Below are positions 1-8,159 of a stretch of DNA of 64,000 nucleotides, piece after piece (the stretch's first letter is position 1; every line of letters begins with the position of its first letter). Made by a program: the position numbers and the translations under genes. The DNA comes from Collinsella sp. GTDB taxonomy: Bacteria; Actinomycetota; Coriobacteriia; Coriobacteriales; Coriobacteriaceae. The notes below the pieces were generated by a model that saw nothing but the letters and a program-made list of their open reading frames with translations, made no database searches and was not told the origin of the DNA. The DNA is taken from the NCBI GenBank assembly GCA_031295385.1, contig JAUMOL010000023.1, positions 1 to 64,000 on the forward strand, read 5' to 3'.

Positions 1-88
1 TGACCCCCGCGAACTCCGCGGCGGCGGTGGGCCCCATGCCGTCCTCCGTCGCCAGGAGGAAGAGCTCGACCTTCTCCCTGCTGTACAT
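1..88 (-). CDS. IS3-like transposase OrfA, N-terminal fragment (cut by window edge)
   Basis: The complement gives an ATG at 88 with GGAGG about eight bases upstream, then 29 codons beginning MYSREKVELFLLATEDG and continuing to the window edge. The pattern of a short basic/acidic helix followed by a turn and an 'AAAEFAGV' helix resembles the helix-turn-helix start of IS3-family OrfA proteins, which bind the element ends. The fragment is too short to prove the family. The adjacent inverted repeat at 104-135 looks like the end of such an element, which supports the call. The rest lies outside the window. Confidence 0.5.
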   Translation of the reverse strand, partial: MYSREKVELFLLATEDGMGPTAAAEFAGV

Positions 89-103
89 GCGAACCTCCAG
101 TCC

Positions 104-135
104 GGACCGCCCCGCGGTCCAACTTTCTGTCCGCA
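104..135. mobile_element. Putative IS terminal region
   Basis: A perfect 7-bp hairpin (GGACCGC/GCGGTCC, 104-120) is followed by a stretch whose complement reads TGCGGACAGAAAGTTGGACC. It begins with TG and contains the GACAGAAAGTTGGAC core seen at ends of many actinobacterial IS3-type elements (recalled family knowledge). It lies just upstream of the transposase-like start. The exact element boundary and any target duplication cannot be seen because only one end is in the window. Confidence 0.4.
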
Positions 136-305
136 CCCCCCTTTGGATCTCCGAGGCGGGTGTTTTTTATGCACTGAACGCATATGGCGTCTGCTGTCTC
201 GTTTTATCGAATCGATGACGCGATTGCATGTGCGCGCTTTCTCGTTTCTTGTTAGACTTCTTGAGAACCATCGATTAACGCTCACAAGTGCAGGAGGCCA
301 TAGGC

Positions 306-1700
306 ATGTGCAATGTTTCGCTCAACGGTACGCAACCGTCCGATGCGTCCCTGCGCGTCCTGCGCGCGCTTGAGGCGGCTGGTCTTGAGGCTTGGTACGT
401 GGGCGGTTGGGTGCGCGACGCCCTGATGGGGTACCCCAGCCACGATGTTGATATGTGCTGTAGCGGCCTGTGGCAGGAGTCCAAAGCGGCGCTCGAGGCC
501 GCCGGCATCGCGGTTGTGGAGTCGGGCATTAAATTTGGCGGAATCACGGCTATTTCCGATGGCGAGCGTATCGAGGTCACCACGTACCGTCTGGATGGCT
601 TTTACACCGATGGTCGTCATCCCCAGAGTGTGGAGCGTGCCGCCTCGCTCGAGGACGATCTGGCGCGCCGCGACTTTACCGTCAATGCCATGGCCTGGCA
701 TCCCGAGCGCGGGCTTGTCGACCGCTACGACGGCCAGGGTGATCTGGAGCGCAAGCTGATTCGCGCTGTCGGCGATCCCAAGCGTCGCTTTAACGAGGAC
801 GCCCTGCGCATGCTGCGTGCGGTGCGCTTTGCCTGCCGTCTGGACTTTATGATTGAGCCCGAGACTAAGCGTGCGCTTGCCGAGTGCGCGCCGCTGCTTG
901 ATGCCGTGGCGCGTGAGCGTGTGGGTATTGAGCTCGAGGGCATTCTTTCGACCGGTCATGGGGGAGACGCGATGCTCCGCTATCCCGAGCTCATCTGCGC
1001 CGCCGTGCCCGAGTTGGCAGCGGGTCGCGGGTTTGATCAGCGCAGTGTCTATCATGCGTTTAACGTCTACGTGCATATTGCCCGTGTGCTGACGGTGGCG
1101 GGGGAGCTCGCGCTGTGTGACGGCGTCGCGCCCTCGTCGAGCCTTATGTGGGCGGCGTTTTTGCACGATGTGTCCAAGCCCGAGTGCTTCACGGTCGACC
1201 ATGCCGGTAGCGGACACTTCTACGGTCATCCCGAGCTCGGCGCCAAGAAGGCGCGCGTCATTATGGATCGCCTGGCGCTCTCGCACGACTTGGTGCGCGA
1301 CGTGTGTCTGCTCATCAAATACCATGACAAGCCGCTGCGCCCCGAGCGCTCCTGTCTGCTCAATATGATGCGCGCGCTTTCGGGTGAGGGCGTCGACACG
1401 GCCCGCCTGATTGACGAGCTCATGGACCTTAAGCGTGCCGACACACTTGGCAAGGCCCCGTCTTGCTTCTATTACGTTGAGACGATTGAGGAGATGCGCG
1501 CGATGGCGCACGAGCTGCTGAGGGCGGGGGAGCCCTATACGCTCAAGATGCTCGCCATCAACGGCGGCGACCTGATCCGTGCTGGAGTCAAGCCCGGGCC
1601 GGAACTGGGGCAGTTTCTCAACTCCGCCCTCGACGCCGTGATCGAAGACAACATTCCCAACGATCGCGAAGCTCTTTTGGTCCATCTCAACTTGAATTAG
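306..1700 (+). CDS. cca: CCA-adding tRNA nucleotidyltransferase / poly(A) polymerase family with HD domain
   Basis: A 464-residue class II nucleotidyltransferase expected to add or repair the CCA end of tRNAs in the cytoplasm. Visible motifs are the GGWVRD nucleotide-binding turn near residue 35, the DVDM metal-binding aspartates shortly after, and RRDFTVNAM. A C-terminal HD-type domain carries FLHDVSKPECF, with further His at HPELGAKKA and KYHDKP. The start at 306 is chosen because AGGAGG (292-297) lies eight bases upstream; a GTG at 288 precedes that site. The HD domain favours a CCA enzyme with phosphohydrolase activity, but poly(A) polymerase cannot be excluded. Confidence 0.85.
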   Translation: MCNVSLNGTQPSDASLRVLRALEAAGLEAWYVGGWVRDALMGYPSHDVDMCCSGLWQESKAALEAAGIAVVESGIKFGGITAISDGERIEVTTYRLDGFYTDGRHPQSVERAASLEDDLARRDFTVNAMAWHPERGLVDRYDGQGDLERKLIRAVGDPKRRFNEDALRMLRAVRFACRLDFMIEPETKRALAECAPLLDAVARERVGIELEGILSTGHGGDAMLRYPELICAAVPELAAGRGFDQRSVYHAFNVYVHIARVLTVAGELALCDGVAPSSSLMWAAFLHDVSKPECFTVDHAGSGHFYGHPELGAKKARVIMDRLALSHDLVRDVCLLIKYHDKPLRPERSCLLNMMRALSGEGVDTARLIDELMDLKRADTLGKAPSCFYYVETIEEMRAMAHELLRAGEPYTLKMLAINGGDLIRAGVKPGPELGQFLNSALDAVIEDNIPNDREALLVHLNLN

Positions 1701-1764
1701 CTACCTAGTTTACCTGCGTGTTCCATAACCTGCCGACAATTTTTCGGCAATTTGGAATTTCTTC

Positions 1765-1793
1765 TTGCGCTGACGTTTTTTGTCCCGTAATAT
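1765..1793 (+). promoter_or_regulatory. Probable sigma-70-type promoter for tRNA-Glu
   Basis: TTGCGC at 1765-1770 and TAATAT at 1788-1793 are separated by 17 bases, placing a start point around 1800, about 28 bases before the tRNA. The spacing and -10 are close to consensus; the -35 is only partly so. Confidence 0.55.
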
Positions 1794-1827
1794 ATTTCCT
1801 CGCAGCACGGCAGTGCAGATGTCATGT

Positions 1828-1904
1828 GGCCCGTTCGTCTAGCGGTTTAGGACGCCGCCCTCTCAAGGCGGAGATCACCAGTTCGAATCTGGTACGGGCT
1901 ACCA
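1828..1904 (+). tRNA. tRNA-Glu (anticodon CTC)
   Basis: The sequence folds into a complete cloverleaf. The acceptor stem GGCCCGT pairs with ACGGGCT, the anticodon stem is CCGCC/GGCGG with loop CTCTCAA (anticodon CTC at 1862-1864), and the T arm is ACCAG-TTCGAAT-CTGGT. The 3' CCA is encoded (1902-1904). A terminator follows at 1915. Confidence 0.95.
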
Positions 1905-1914
1905 CGCATCTGAT

Positions 1915-1946
1915 ACCCGGACTTCCCATGGAAGTCCGGGTTTTTT
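1915..1946 (+). terminator. Intrinsic terminator after tRNA-Glu
   Basis: The stem ACCCGGACTT/AAGTCCGGGT with a short loop is followed by a run of T, eleven bases past the encoded CCA end. Confidence 0.9.
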
Positions 1947-2054
1947 GTTATCAAACAACCGTCTGCAATTCCCGTTTGAACCAGAGCTTTGCGTTCTGCC
2001 TATGGCCCTTACGGGTACAATATCCAAGATATTTTGACTGTTAGAAGGAGTCTC

Positions 2055-3362
2055 ATGACGGAGTCCTCTCAGCATACGTCTAAGCCCCAGGTCGAGGTTG
2101 AGGCCTCGGGCGGAGATGACAATAAGAGCGCACGCCGCGGCGCCATCTTTATCGGCGTCGTGCTGGTGGGTTATATCGTCTATCTGGTGGTAACCGGGCA
2201 GATGGGGCAGTTCTGGGCCGCAATGTCGAGCGTCCAGGCGCCATGGCTCGTTGTCGCGTGTCTTTGCATGTTCATGTATCTGTTCTTTGGCATTGTGGCC
2301 TATGCGATCGCCGTCTGGCTCGACCCATATTCACCCGTCGGTATTCGCGACCTCATTTCGGTCGAGGCGAGCGGCATCTTCTTTGGCAACCTGACGCCCA
2401 TGATGATGGGCTCGACTCCCGCCCAGATCTACCGCCTGACCAAGGCGGGCCAAAATGTCGGCGAGGCTGGCGCCACGCAGTTTACGCGCTTTATCGTGTA
2501 TCAGTTTGGCCTCGTTGCCTGGGGCGCTATCCTACTGCTTGCTCGCATGCCGTTTTTTGCCGAGCGCTATGGCGACATGACGCTGCTGTGTGTCTTTAGC
2601 TTTGGTGGGCACTGCTGCATCTTGCTGGGCATCTTCGCCGTCGCGCTCATGCCTAAGACCGTCACGCGCGTCGCCCATTGCATCATCAATTGGCTTGAGC
2701 GCATTGGTGTCTCGGCCACTAAGATCGAGGGATGGCGCACGTTTGTCGATGGCGAGATCTACTCCTTTTCCGAGAAGTTCAAGCTTTCAGCCGGACATTT
2801 TTCTTCCATGCTGCTCACGGTGGTCATCACCATGCTGCAACTCGCGTTTTTCTACCTCGTGCCGTATTTCCTGATGCTTGCCTTTGGCCACCACGAGGTC
2901 GACTTTTTCTCGGTCATGGCCGCGAGCGCCTTTGTCCAGCTGCTGAGCTCTGCGGTCCCCCTGCCCGGTGGAACTGGTGGCGCTGAGGGCGGCTTTGCAT
3001 TGTTCTTGGGTCATTTCTTTGGGTCGGCTTCGACCGCTGGCTATCTGCTGTGGCGCCTCATTACGTTTATTGCGCCGACCATTTTGGCTGCGCCCCTGCT
3101 GGGACTTAAGAGCGCCCACAACGAGAGCATCCATGCGCGCTGGGATCGTGTGATGCGCAAGCTCGGCCGCACGCCTCAGACGCCCTCTGCGCCCACTATG
3201 CCGCACCCCACGAATGCTGTTACCGTTGATCCCAAGAAGCGCGCTCAGAAGGCTTCTGGGACCGCTAAGCCGGCTCATAAAGCCTATGTGCGCCAGACAG
3301 GCGATGGTATTCGCGTATCTCCGTCGGCACTCAATAAGAAGAAGCATCCCAAGTCGCAGTAG
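2055..3362 (+). CDS. Lysylphosphatidylglycerol synthase-like flippase (UPF0104) membrane protein
   Basis: A 435-residue polytopic membrane protein. A charged N-terminal tail of about 30 residues is followed by repeated hydrophobic segments, the first around residues 31-50. The conserved-looking stretches 'FFGNLTPMMMGSTPAQIYRL' and 'SAVPLPGGTGGAEGGF' are typical of the UPF0104/MprF flippase-like family. The last 80 or so residues are a basic, Pro/Lys-rich cytoplasmic tail. The start at 2055 has AAGGAG four bases upstream; an upstream in-frame start at 1989 lacks a ribosome site. The family suggests lipid or isoprenoid-sugar translocation; the substrate is unknown. There is no synthase domain, so it is not a full MprF. 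Confidence 0.75.
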   Translation: MTESSQHTSKPQVEVEASGGDDNKSARRGAIFIGVVLVGYIVYLVVTGQMGQFWAAMSSVQAPWLVVACLCMFMYLFFGIVAYAIAVWLDPYSPVGIRDLISVEASGIFFGNLTPMMMGSTPAQIYRLTKAGQNVGEAGATQFTRFIVYQFGLVAWGAILLLARMPFFAERYGDMTLLCVFSFGGHCCILLGIFAVALMPKTVTRVAHCIINWLERIGVSATKIEGWRTFVDGEIYSFSEKFKLSAGHFSSMLLTVVITMLQLAFFYLVPYFLMLAFGHHEVDFFSVMAASAFVQLLSSAVPLPGGTGGAEGGFALFLGHFFGSASTAGYLLWRLITFIAPTILAAPLLGLKSAHNESIHARWDRVMRKLGRTPQTPSAPTMPHPTNAVTVDPKKRAQKASGTAKPAHKAYVRQTGDGIRVSPSALNKKKHPKSQ

Positions 3363-3478
3363 GGCAGTCGTGCGTTCTTCATGATGCGGGGCATATTTGT
3401 GCTGTATGGGGGATAATCCTCTTACGTAGATTATCTCTCATCTGTTGATGAATGCTCGCATATCGAAGGGACACGCCC

Positions 3479-4090
3479 ATGGCAACCAGCAAACCGCGTC
3501 TTGATCGTCGCATCGTTCGCAGCCGTAATGCCATCCTTTCCGCTTTCGAGCGCCTGCTCATGGAAAAGCCGCTGGCAGACATTACGGTGAGTGCCATCGC
3601 GCGCGAGGCCAATGTCGACCGCAAGACCTTTTACGTTCACTTTGGTACGGTTGACGGCCTGCTCGATGCCATTGCCGTCGATGTGGTGGAGATGATTGTC
3701 GACTCGGTCGAGAAAACGCTTGCTTCAATGGACGGCGACACCAATGAGCGCGCTCTTGGCGCGGCGGCGACCTTCTTTAAAACCGTTAACGAGGCACTGT
3801 GCAACAATTTGGTGCTCAATCGTCAGCTGATCGAGAACATTCCGCTCGATGATTTTATGGCTCGTCTTCGTGCGCCGCTCGAGCACGAGATTGCCGAGCG
3901 CGATCTGCTGCCCCAAGGTCTCAAGGACGAGATGTTCGACTACTATCTGGCGTTTTTGCTGTCGGGTATTATCGGTATCTATCGCACGTGGGCATTGTCT
4001 GATGGCTCGGTTCCTATCGAGCGCGTCTCGGAGGTTGCCAACGACCTCACACTCAACGGCCTGTCGAGCCTGGAATCTCGCTTCGAATAG
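3479..4090 (+). CDS. TetR/AcrR-family transcriptional regulator
   Basis: A 203-residue protein with an N-terminal helix-turn-helix (residues about 10-55). It includes 'ITVSAIAREANVDRKTFYVHF', which matches the TetR signature where the recognition helix ends in TFYxHF. The remainder is helical and would form the ligand-binding and dimer domain. The start at 3479 has GAAGGG eight bases upstream; the ATG at 3452 lacks one. It lies between the UPF0104 gene and a convergent radical SAM gene, so the target is not obvious. The effector is unknown. Confidence 0.85.
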   Translation: MATSKPRLDRRIVRSRNAILSAFERLLMEKPLADITVSAIAREANVDRKTFYVHFGTVDGLLDAIAVDVVEMIVDSVEKTLASMDGDTNERALGAAATFFKTVNEALCNNLVLNRQLIENIPLDDFMARLRAPLEHEIAERDLLPQGLKDEMFDYYLAFLLSGIIGIYRTWALSDGSVPIERVSEVANDLTLNGLSSLESRFE

Positions 4091-4114
4091 CATCGATAAT
4101 TCAACAACTTAAAG

Positions 4115-4182
4115 AAGTTGCGGTGGAATAGGGATCGTTTGGTTATTGGAAGGCCGATCTAGTCCCTATTTCACCGCAACTT
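4115..4182. repeat. 68-bp palindromic repeat, copy 1
   Basis: The arms AAGTTGCGGTGGAATAGGGA (4115-4134) and TCCCTATTTCACCGCAACTT (4163-4182) pair with one mismatch around a 28-base loop. A second copy of exactly the same length is at 43816-43883, and the loops match when one copy is inverted (shared ATCGGC, TTC and CCAAAC blocks). This makes it a dispersed element rather than a simple terminator. It lies between convergent genes. Confidence 0.85.
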
Positions 4183-4203
4183 AGTAAAACTGTTTTGATG
4201 GTA

Positions 4204-4246
4204 AGGCGGAGCAGCCTCGAAGATGAGCCTCGAGACTGCTCCGCCT
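4204..4246 (-). terminator. Hairpin terminator downstream of the radical SAM gene
   Basis: A near-perfect stem AGGCGGAGCAG..CTCGA / TCGAG..CTGCTCCGCCT lies 30 bases beyond the leftward radical SAM gene. On that strand the stem is followed by TTACC and only scattered T residues, so termination efficiency is uncertain. It could also act on the rightward TetR transcript. Confidence 0.6.
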
Positions 4247-4277
4247 CATTTCTGAGCGTTTGTCGTGTAGAACAGCA

Positions 4278-5711
4278 TTAATCGCCGTTTTTGAGCGTGC
4301 GGCCCTGCTTTTCGAACTTGTGCATGTCGCTATCGGCCATACCCTGTGACTTATCCTCGTGACGCTTGGCGTATAGCGGATCGTCGGAGTCGTTCCAGAT
4401 GCGGTCGGCGACAGGTGACCATGCCTCGGCGGCAGCCTGGGTCTTTTCGCGCAGCTGCTCGGGTGACTCCTTCTCGATAAGATCGGTGCTCATTGCGCCA
4501 CTCTCGGCAACCATTTTGGGTAGCACGTCGGGATTCTCGAGCATGGGGCATGGTTTGAGGTAGTTGTCGTTGAACGGCATGTTCTCGTAGTACTTCATAA
4601 AGAGGGGAGAGCGCAGCGCGTCGAGTAAGCTCACATCGTGGATGTTGGCGTTTGAGTAGTGGATGAACACGCACGGCTCCACGTCTCCGGCGGCGTTGAT
4701 GTGCAGGTAGCGGCGGCCGCCGGCGATACATCCGCCTACAAACTCGCCGTCGTTTTGGAAGTCGAGCGTAAACAGCGGCTTCTTCTCACGCATTTCGCGG
4801 ATAAAGTGATACATGTGCTCGCGCTGCTCGGGCGTGGGCATGAGCTCGGGGGTTGCATTGCGGCCAACCGGCATAAAGTGGAAGTACCAGCAGAAGAGTG
4901 CTCCCTTGCCGATCATCCAGTCCATGTTCTCCTCGGTAGCAACCGTATCGGCATTGGCGCTGGTCCAACAGGTGGAGATACCAAATGGCAAGTCGCGCTC
5001 GCGCAGGAGTTTCATGGCGTGCTCGATCTTTGCGTAGGTACCCTCGCCGCGACGGGCGTCGGTGGTGTGCTCATTGCCCTCGGCGCTGATGGCGGGGACA
5101 AAATTACCTACGCGAATCATATCGTCACAGAAGGCCTCGTCGATCAGCGTGGAGTTGGTAAAGCAGAGAAACACGCAGTCCTGATGTTTTTCGCAAATTC
5201 TGATCAGGTCGTGCTTGCGGACGAGCGGCTCGCCGCCGGTATAGATGTAGATATGCGTACCGAGCTCTTTGCCCTGCGTAACGATAGAGTCGATGTCTTC
5301 GAACGAGAGATTCTGCTTGTGGCCGTACTCGGCGGCCCAGCAGCCCGTGCAATGCAGGTTGCAGGCGCTCGTGGGATCGAGCAGGATGGCCCACGGAACG
5401 TTGCACTGGTACTTTTCGCGGTTCTTTTCCTGCTCTGGCCAAGCAAGCAGGTTGGCGTCGACAATGAGAGTCTTAAGCAGTTTGGTTCGCATCTGGGGAT
5501 TAAGGCTGAACACACGCATGATCAGGTCATACCAATTGCCGCGGCTCTTGATGACATTGGTGAATGCCTCTCGCTGTACAGGAAATACGCGATTGGGGAC
5601 CAGCTTGTTCACGAGATCCATGATTTTGTCGATGTTTTCTTGCGGGTTGTCGTCGAGATAATCGATGAGCTTGTTAAGCGCTGCACGCTCTGCTGACTGT
5701 GTAAGCGACAT
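4278..5711 (-). CDS. Radical SAM protein with SPASM-like C-terminus
   Basis: A 477-residue radical SAM enzyme. The [4Fe-4S]-SAM motif CNLHCTGC lies near residue 117, preceded by 'LLDPTSA' and followed by the GGEPL strand. The C-terminal half has further cysteines ('GGCIAGGRRYLHINAAGDVEPC' region and 'CPML') that could ligate an auxiliary cluster, as in SPASM-type COG0535 proteins. The N-terminal 100 residues are helical and of unknown role. Ribosome site AAAGGA lies just upstream of the ATG at 5711. No precursor peptide was seen next to it, so a peptide-maturase role is unsupported and the substrate is unknown. Confidence 0.8.
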   Translation of the reverse strand: MSLTQSAERAALNKLIDYLDDNPQENIDKIMDLVNKLVPNRVFPVQREAFTNVIKSRGNWYDLIMRVFSLNPQMRTKLLKTLIVDANLLAWPEQEKNREKYQCNVPWAILLDPTSACNLHCTGCWAAEYGHKQNLSFEDIDSIVTQGKELGTHIYIYTGGEPLVRKHDLIRICEKHQDCVFLCFTNSTLIDEAFCDDMIRVGNFVPAISAEGNEHTTDARRGEGTYAKIEHAMKLLRERDLPFGISTCWTSANADTVATEENMDWMIGKGALFCWYFHFMPVGRNATPELMPTPEQREHMYHFIREMREKKPLFTLDFQNDGEFVGGCIAGGRRYLHINAAGDVEPCVFIHYSNANIHDVSLLDALRSPLFMKYYENMPFNDNYLKPCPMLENPDVLPKMVAESGAMSTDLIEKESPEQLREKTQAAAEAWSPVADRIWNDSDDPLYAKRHEDKSQGMADSDMHKFEKQGRTLKNGD

Positions 5712-5845
5712 GGGTATATCCTTTCACGTGTGCTTCATGTGTGATAATACCCACTTGTGGATTAAACGAAGTCTAAAGATTTGTAATGTGTCTATTCAAC
5801 GAATCAATTTAATTTGGGGTGAAGCGTTATACGCCGACACCTTCT

Positions 5846-5862
5846 AAGTTGCGGTGAAATAG
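5846..5862. repeat. Left half of a split palindromic repeat (island boundary)
   Basis: AAGTTGCGGTGAAATAG is identical to the first 17 bases of the intact repeat at 43816, but no complementary arm follows within 70 bases. The matching right arm is found 21.8 kb away at 27651-27669, just beyond the last cobalamin gene. The bases between 5863 and 5899 do not resemble the loops of the intact copies. Confidence 0.7.
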
Positions 5863-5899
5863 TGTCAGATGGGGATACGGACGATTTCTTGGGCCGCGC

Positions 5900-7114
5900 C
5901 TAGGCGTATCCATTGGAATCCTCCGATGCGCCTTCGCACGCTCGCATGACCTCGATACCATGTGAGCGTGCGAACTCGACGAGCTCTGCGTTGCGGGCGT
6001 TTATGGTGCCGAAGGCAGCGGGGCACACGATAAGGCGCGCGCAGTGGACGAGGAGCTCTTTGGCGCGGGCTATGGTTTTATCCCCGATCGGCTCGAAGGC
6101 GCGCTCGGCCACGCATTCCGTCGCCAGGTCGCGCGCGAGCTCGCAGTCGATGTCCCCTTCGTGCAGAACGCCCGCGTAGAACGCCTTGCCCTGCCGGATG
6201 AGCTGGCGAAACACAGCCGACCCCGTACCTGCGCCGGCGATGACGAACGTGTGTGCATCGCCGTGTGGGTGCCCAATTTCTACGCTGCCGAAGCGCTCGT
6301 TGAAGGTTCCATGTTGAAGGCCGTAGAGCTCGCCAATCGTCTCGCGCGTGAATATGTCCTCGGGTGCGCCGGCGCGGAAGACCCGGCCGTCCTTCACGCA
6401 AATCACCTTGTCGGCGCTTTTCTGCGCGAGCTCGAGTTCGTGGATGGACATGATGACAGCAACATTCCGCGATTTCGCAAGGTGGCGAAGTATTCGCAGC
6501 AGGTCGATCTGGTAGCGGATATCGAGATACGACGTGGGCTCATCGAGCACGAGCACACGCGGATCCTGCGCGATGGCGCGTGCGAGCATGACGCGCTGGC
6601 GTTGCCCGTCGCTTATCTGCATGAAGTCGCGCTCGGCGAGCCCTTCCACATGTGCGGTTTTCATGGCCTCGTCGACCCGATTATGGTCATCGGGCGTGAG
6701 TGTGCCCATTCGCCCGGTGTAGGGATGCCTTCCCGCCTCTACGATATCGCGGCAGGTGAGGAGCTCGGTCCGGGGGCGATCTGTCAGCATAACGGCAAGG
6801 TTCCTTGCGAACTCCGCCGTCTTCCATCGGGAAATCTCCCGCCCGTCGAGCTCGACCGTGCCGGCAAGCGGTGCCAGATGGCGTGTGATTGTTTTCAAGA
6901 TGGTCGACTTGCCCGAGCCGTTCGGCCCGATGAGCGCCACGACGTCGCCCGCGCGAACCTCCAGATCGACGCCTTCGACTACGACCTTCTTGTCGTAGCC
7001 CGCCGACAGGTCGCTTATGCGGAAAAGCGGCGCTCCGTCAGCCTGCGTTTCGACCGGGGTTTCGAGGTTCGACTCCCCTCCGAGCGTTTTGGGCTGCGGC
7101 ACGAATTTCCCCAT
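5900..7114 (-). CDS. ABC transporter ATPase, iron/corrinoid (FepC/BtuD) type, with C-terminal extension
   Basis: A 404-residue ATPase that would energise the adjacent FecCD-type permease. The Walker A motif is GPNGSGKST (about residue 64), the signature is ISDGQRQR, and the Walker B is VLVLDEPTS followed by the D-loop and the switch His in 'SIHELEL'. The signature has SDGQ instead of SGGQ. Related ATPases are about 250-270 residues; here roughly 130 extra residues follow (from about 'GSVEIGHPHGD'), with a glycine-rich 'FVIAGAGTGSAVFRQL' segment of unknown role. It is the last gene of the riboswitch-led operon and directly abuts the permease gene. Confidence 0.85.
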   Translation of the reverse strand: MGKFVPQPKTLGGESNLETPVETQADGAPLFRISDLSAGYDKKVVVEGVDLEVRAGDVVALIGPNGSGKSTILKTITRHLAPLAGTVELDGREISRWKTAEFARNLAVMLTDRPRTELLTCRDIVEAGRHPYTGRMGTLTPDDHNRVDEAMKTAHVEGLAERDFMQISDGQRQRVMLARAIAQDPRVLVLDEPTSYLDIRYQIDLLRILRHLAKSRNVAVIMSIHELELAQKSADKVICVKDGRVFRAGAPEDIFTRETIGELYGLQHGTFNERFGSVEIGHPHGDAHTFVIAGAGTGSAVFRQLIRQGKAFYAGVLHEGDIDCELARDLATECVAERAFEPIGDKTIARAKELLVHCARLIVCPAAFGTINARNAELVEFARSHGIEVMRACEGASEDSNGYA

Positions 7115-8155
7115 CTACCTCACCCGCTTCTTCAACATGAGTGCGATAACCACCGGCGCGCCGAAGATGGCGGTGACGGCGCTGATGGAAAGCTCGACGG
7201 GGGAGAACAGCGTGCGTGCGATCAAATCGCAGCCCGCGCAGAAGATGGCGCCTCCCAAGAAGCACGCAGGAATCACGCGGATGGGCTTCGACGACTTCAG
7301 CGCCGACTTAACGAGATGCGGAACCGCGATGCCTACGAACGACACCGGACCAGCGAACGCGGTCACGCAGGCGGAGAGCATGCTTGCTAGAAGGACGAGC
7401 ACCACGCGGAAGCGTGCGACGTTCACGCCGACGCTTTTTGCGTAGGCTTCTCCCAGCTGGAAGGCGGAAAGGGGCTTCGATATCGCGAATACGCATGCGC
7501 TCACGGTGATCACCACGACCGCGATGACCGCGATGTCGTCCCAGCTCGAACCCGAGAAGCTACCCAAAGACCAGTTGTGCAGGTTCACGATGGACTGGTC
7601 GTCGGCGAAGGCGATGAGGAAGTTCGTCGCCGCCGAGCAGATGTATCCCACCATGACGCCCGCCACGATGAGCATGGCCATGGAACTTATGCGCCGTGCG
7701 ATGAGGAGCACGAAGCCGATGGTGATAAGCGATCCCAGAAACGCTGCGGCCACCATGACCGGCGAGGACATGGCCTGGTTCGCGCCCAGAAGCACGATCA
7801 TCGTAAGCGCGACGACGAACTTTGCGCCCGAGGAGACGCCCAAGATGAACGGGTCGGCGATGGGGTTGTTGAAAAACGTCTGCAGTAGGAACCCGGAAAG
7901 CGAAAGTGCCCCGCCGAGAAGCACGGCTGAAAGCACGCGCGGCAGGCGAATCTCCCAGATGACCTGGCTTTCCATGGAATTGGCCGCGCCGCCCGAAAGG
8001 ATGCCGGGGATGTGGTCTGCTGGCACGAGCACGCTCCCGATGCACAGGTTGGCCCCGACGAGCACGATGAGGGCAACAGCGAGCAGCGCCGTCACGACGC
8101 GACACCGCGCGGCGCGCCCCGATTCGTCGTATGTCATGGAAAGCCGGCTTCTCAT
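7115..8155 (-). CDS. FecCD/BtuC-family ABC transporter permease
   Basis: About 346 residues with the repeated hydrophobic segments of a FecCD permease. Family stretches are 'IRLPRVLSAVLLGGALSLSGFLLQ' in its first part and 'FVGIAVPHLVK' near residue 275 (the family has FVGLxxPHxxR). Partners are the ATPase at 5900-7114 and the binding protein at 8160-9731. The start is ambiguous: an ATG at 8155 lies 13 bases after AGGAAG, whereas a TTG at 8167 would overlap the preceding gene but sits too close to that site. Substrate class by family: Fe-siderophore, heme or corrinoid. Confidence 0.85.
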   Translation of the reverse strand: MRSRLSMTYDESGRAARCRVVTALLAVALIVLVGANLCIGSVLVPADHIPGILSGGAANSMESQVIWEIRLPRVLSAVLLGGALSLSGFLLQTFFNNPIADPFILGVSSGAKFVVALTMIVLLGANQAMSSPVMVAAAFLGSLITIGFVLLIARRISSMAMLIVAGVMVGYICSAATNFLIAFADDQSIVNLHNWSLGSFSGSSWDDIAVIAVVVITVSACVFAISKPLSAFQLGEAYAKSVGVNVARFRVVLVLLASMLSACVTAFAGPVSFVGIAVPHLVKSALKSSKPIRVIPACFLGGAIFCAGCDLIARTLFSPVELSISAVTAIFGAPVVIALMLKKRVR

Positions 8156-8159
8156 GACG

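Noticed and set aside
282..1685. 467-codon open frame on the minus strand opposite cca
   Set aside because: It is a shadow of the cca gene: no ribosome site, no family resemblance, and the plus-strand frame has full enzyme motifs.
4115..4182. The 68-bp palindrome as a CRISPR repeat or ordinary terminator
   Set aside because: Copies are single and far apart with no spacers, and no T-run follows the stem.
4278..5711. RiPP maturase with a nearby precursor peptide
   Set aside because: No short Cys/Gly-rich peptide gene with a ribosome site was found beside the radical SAM gene.
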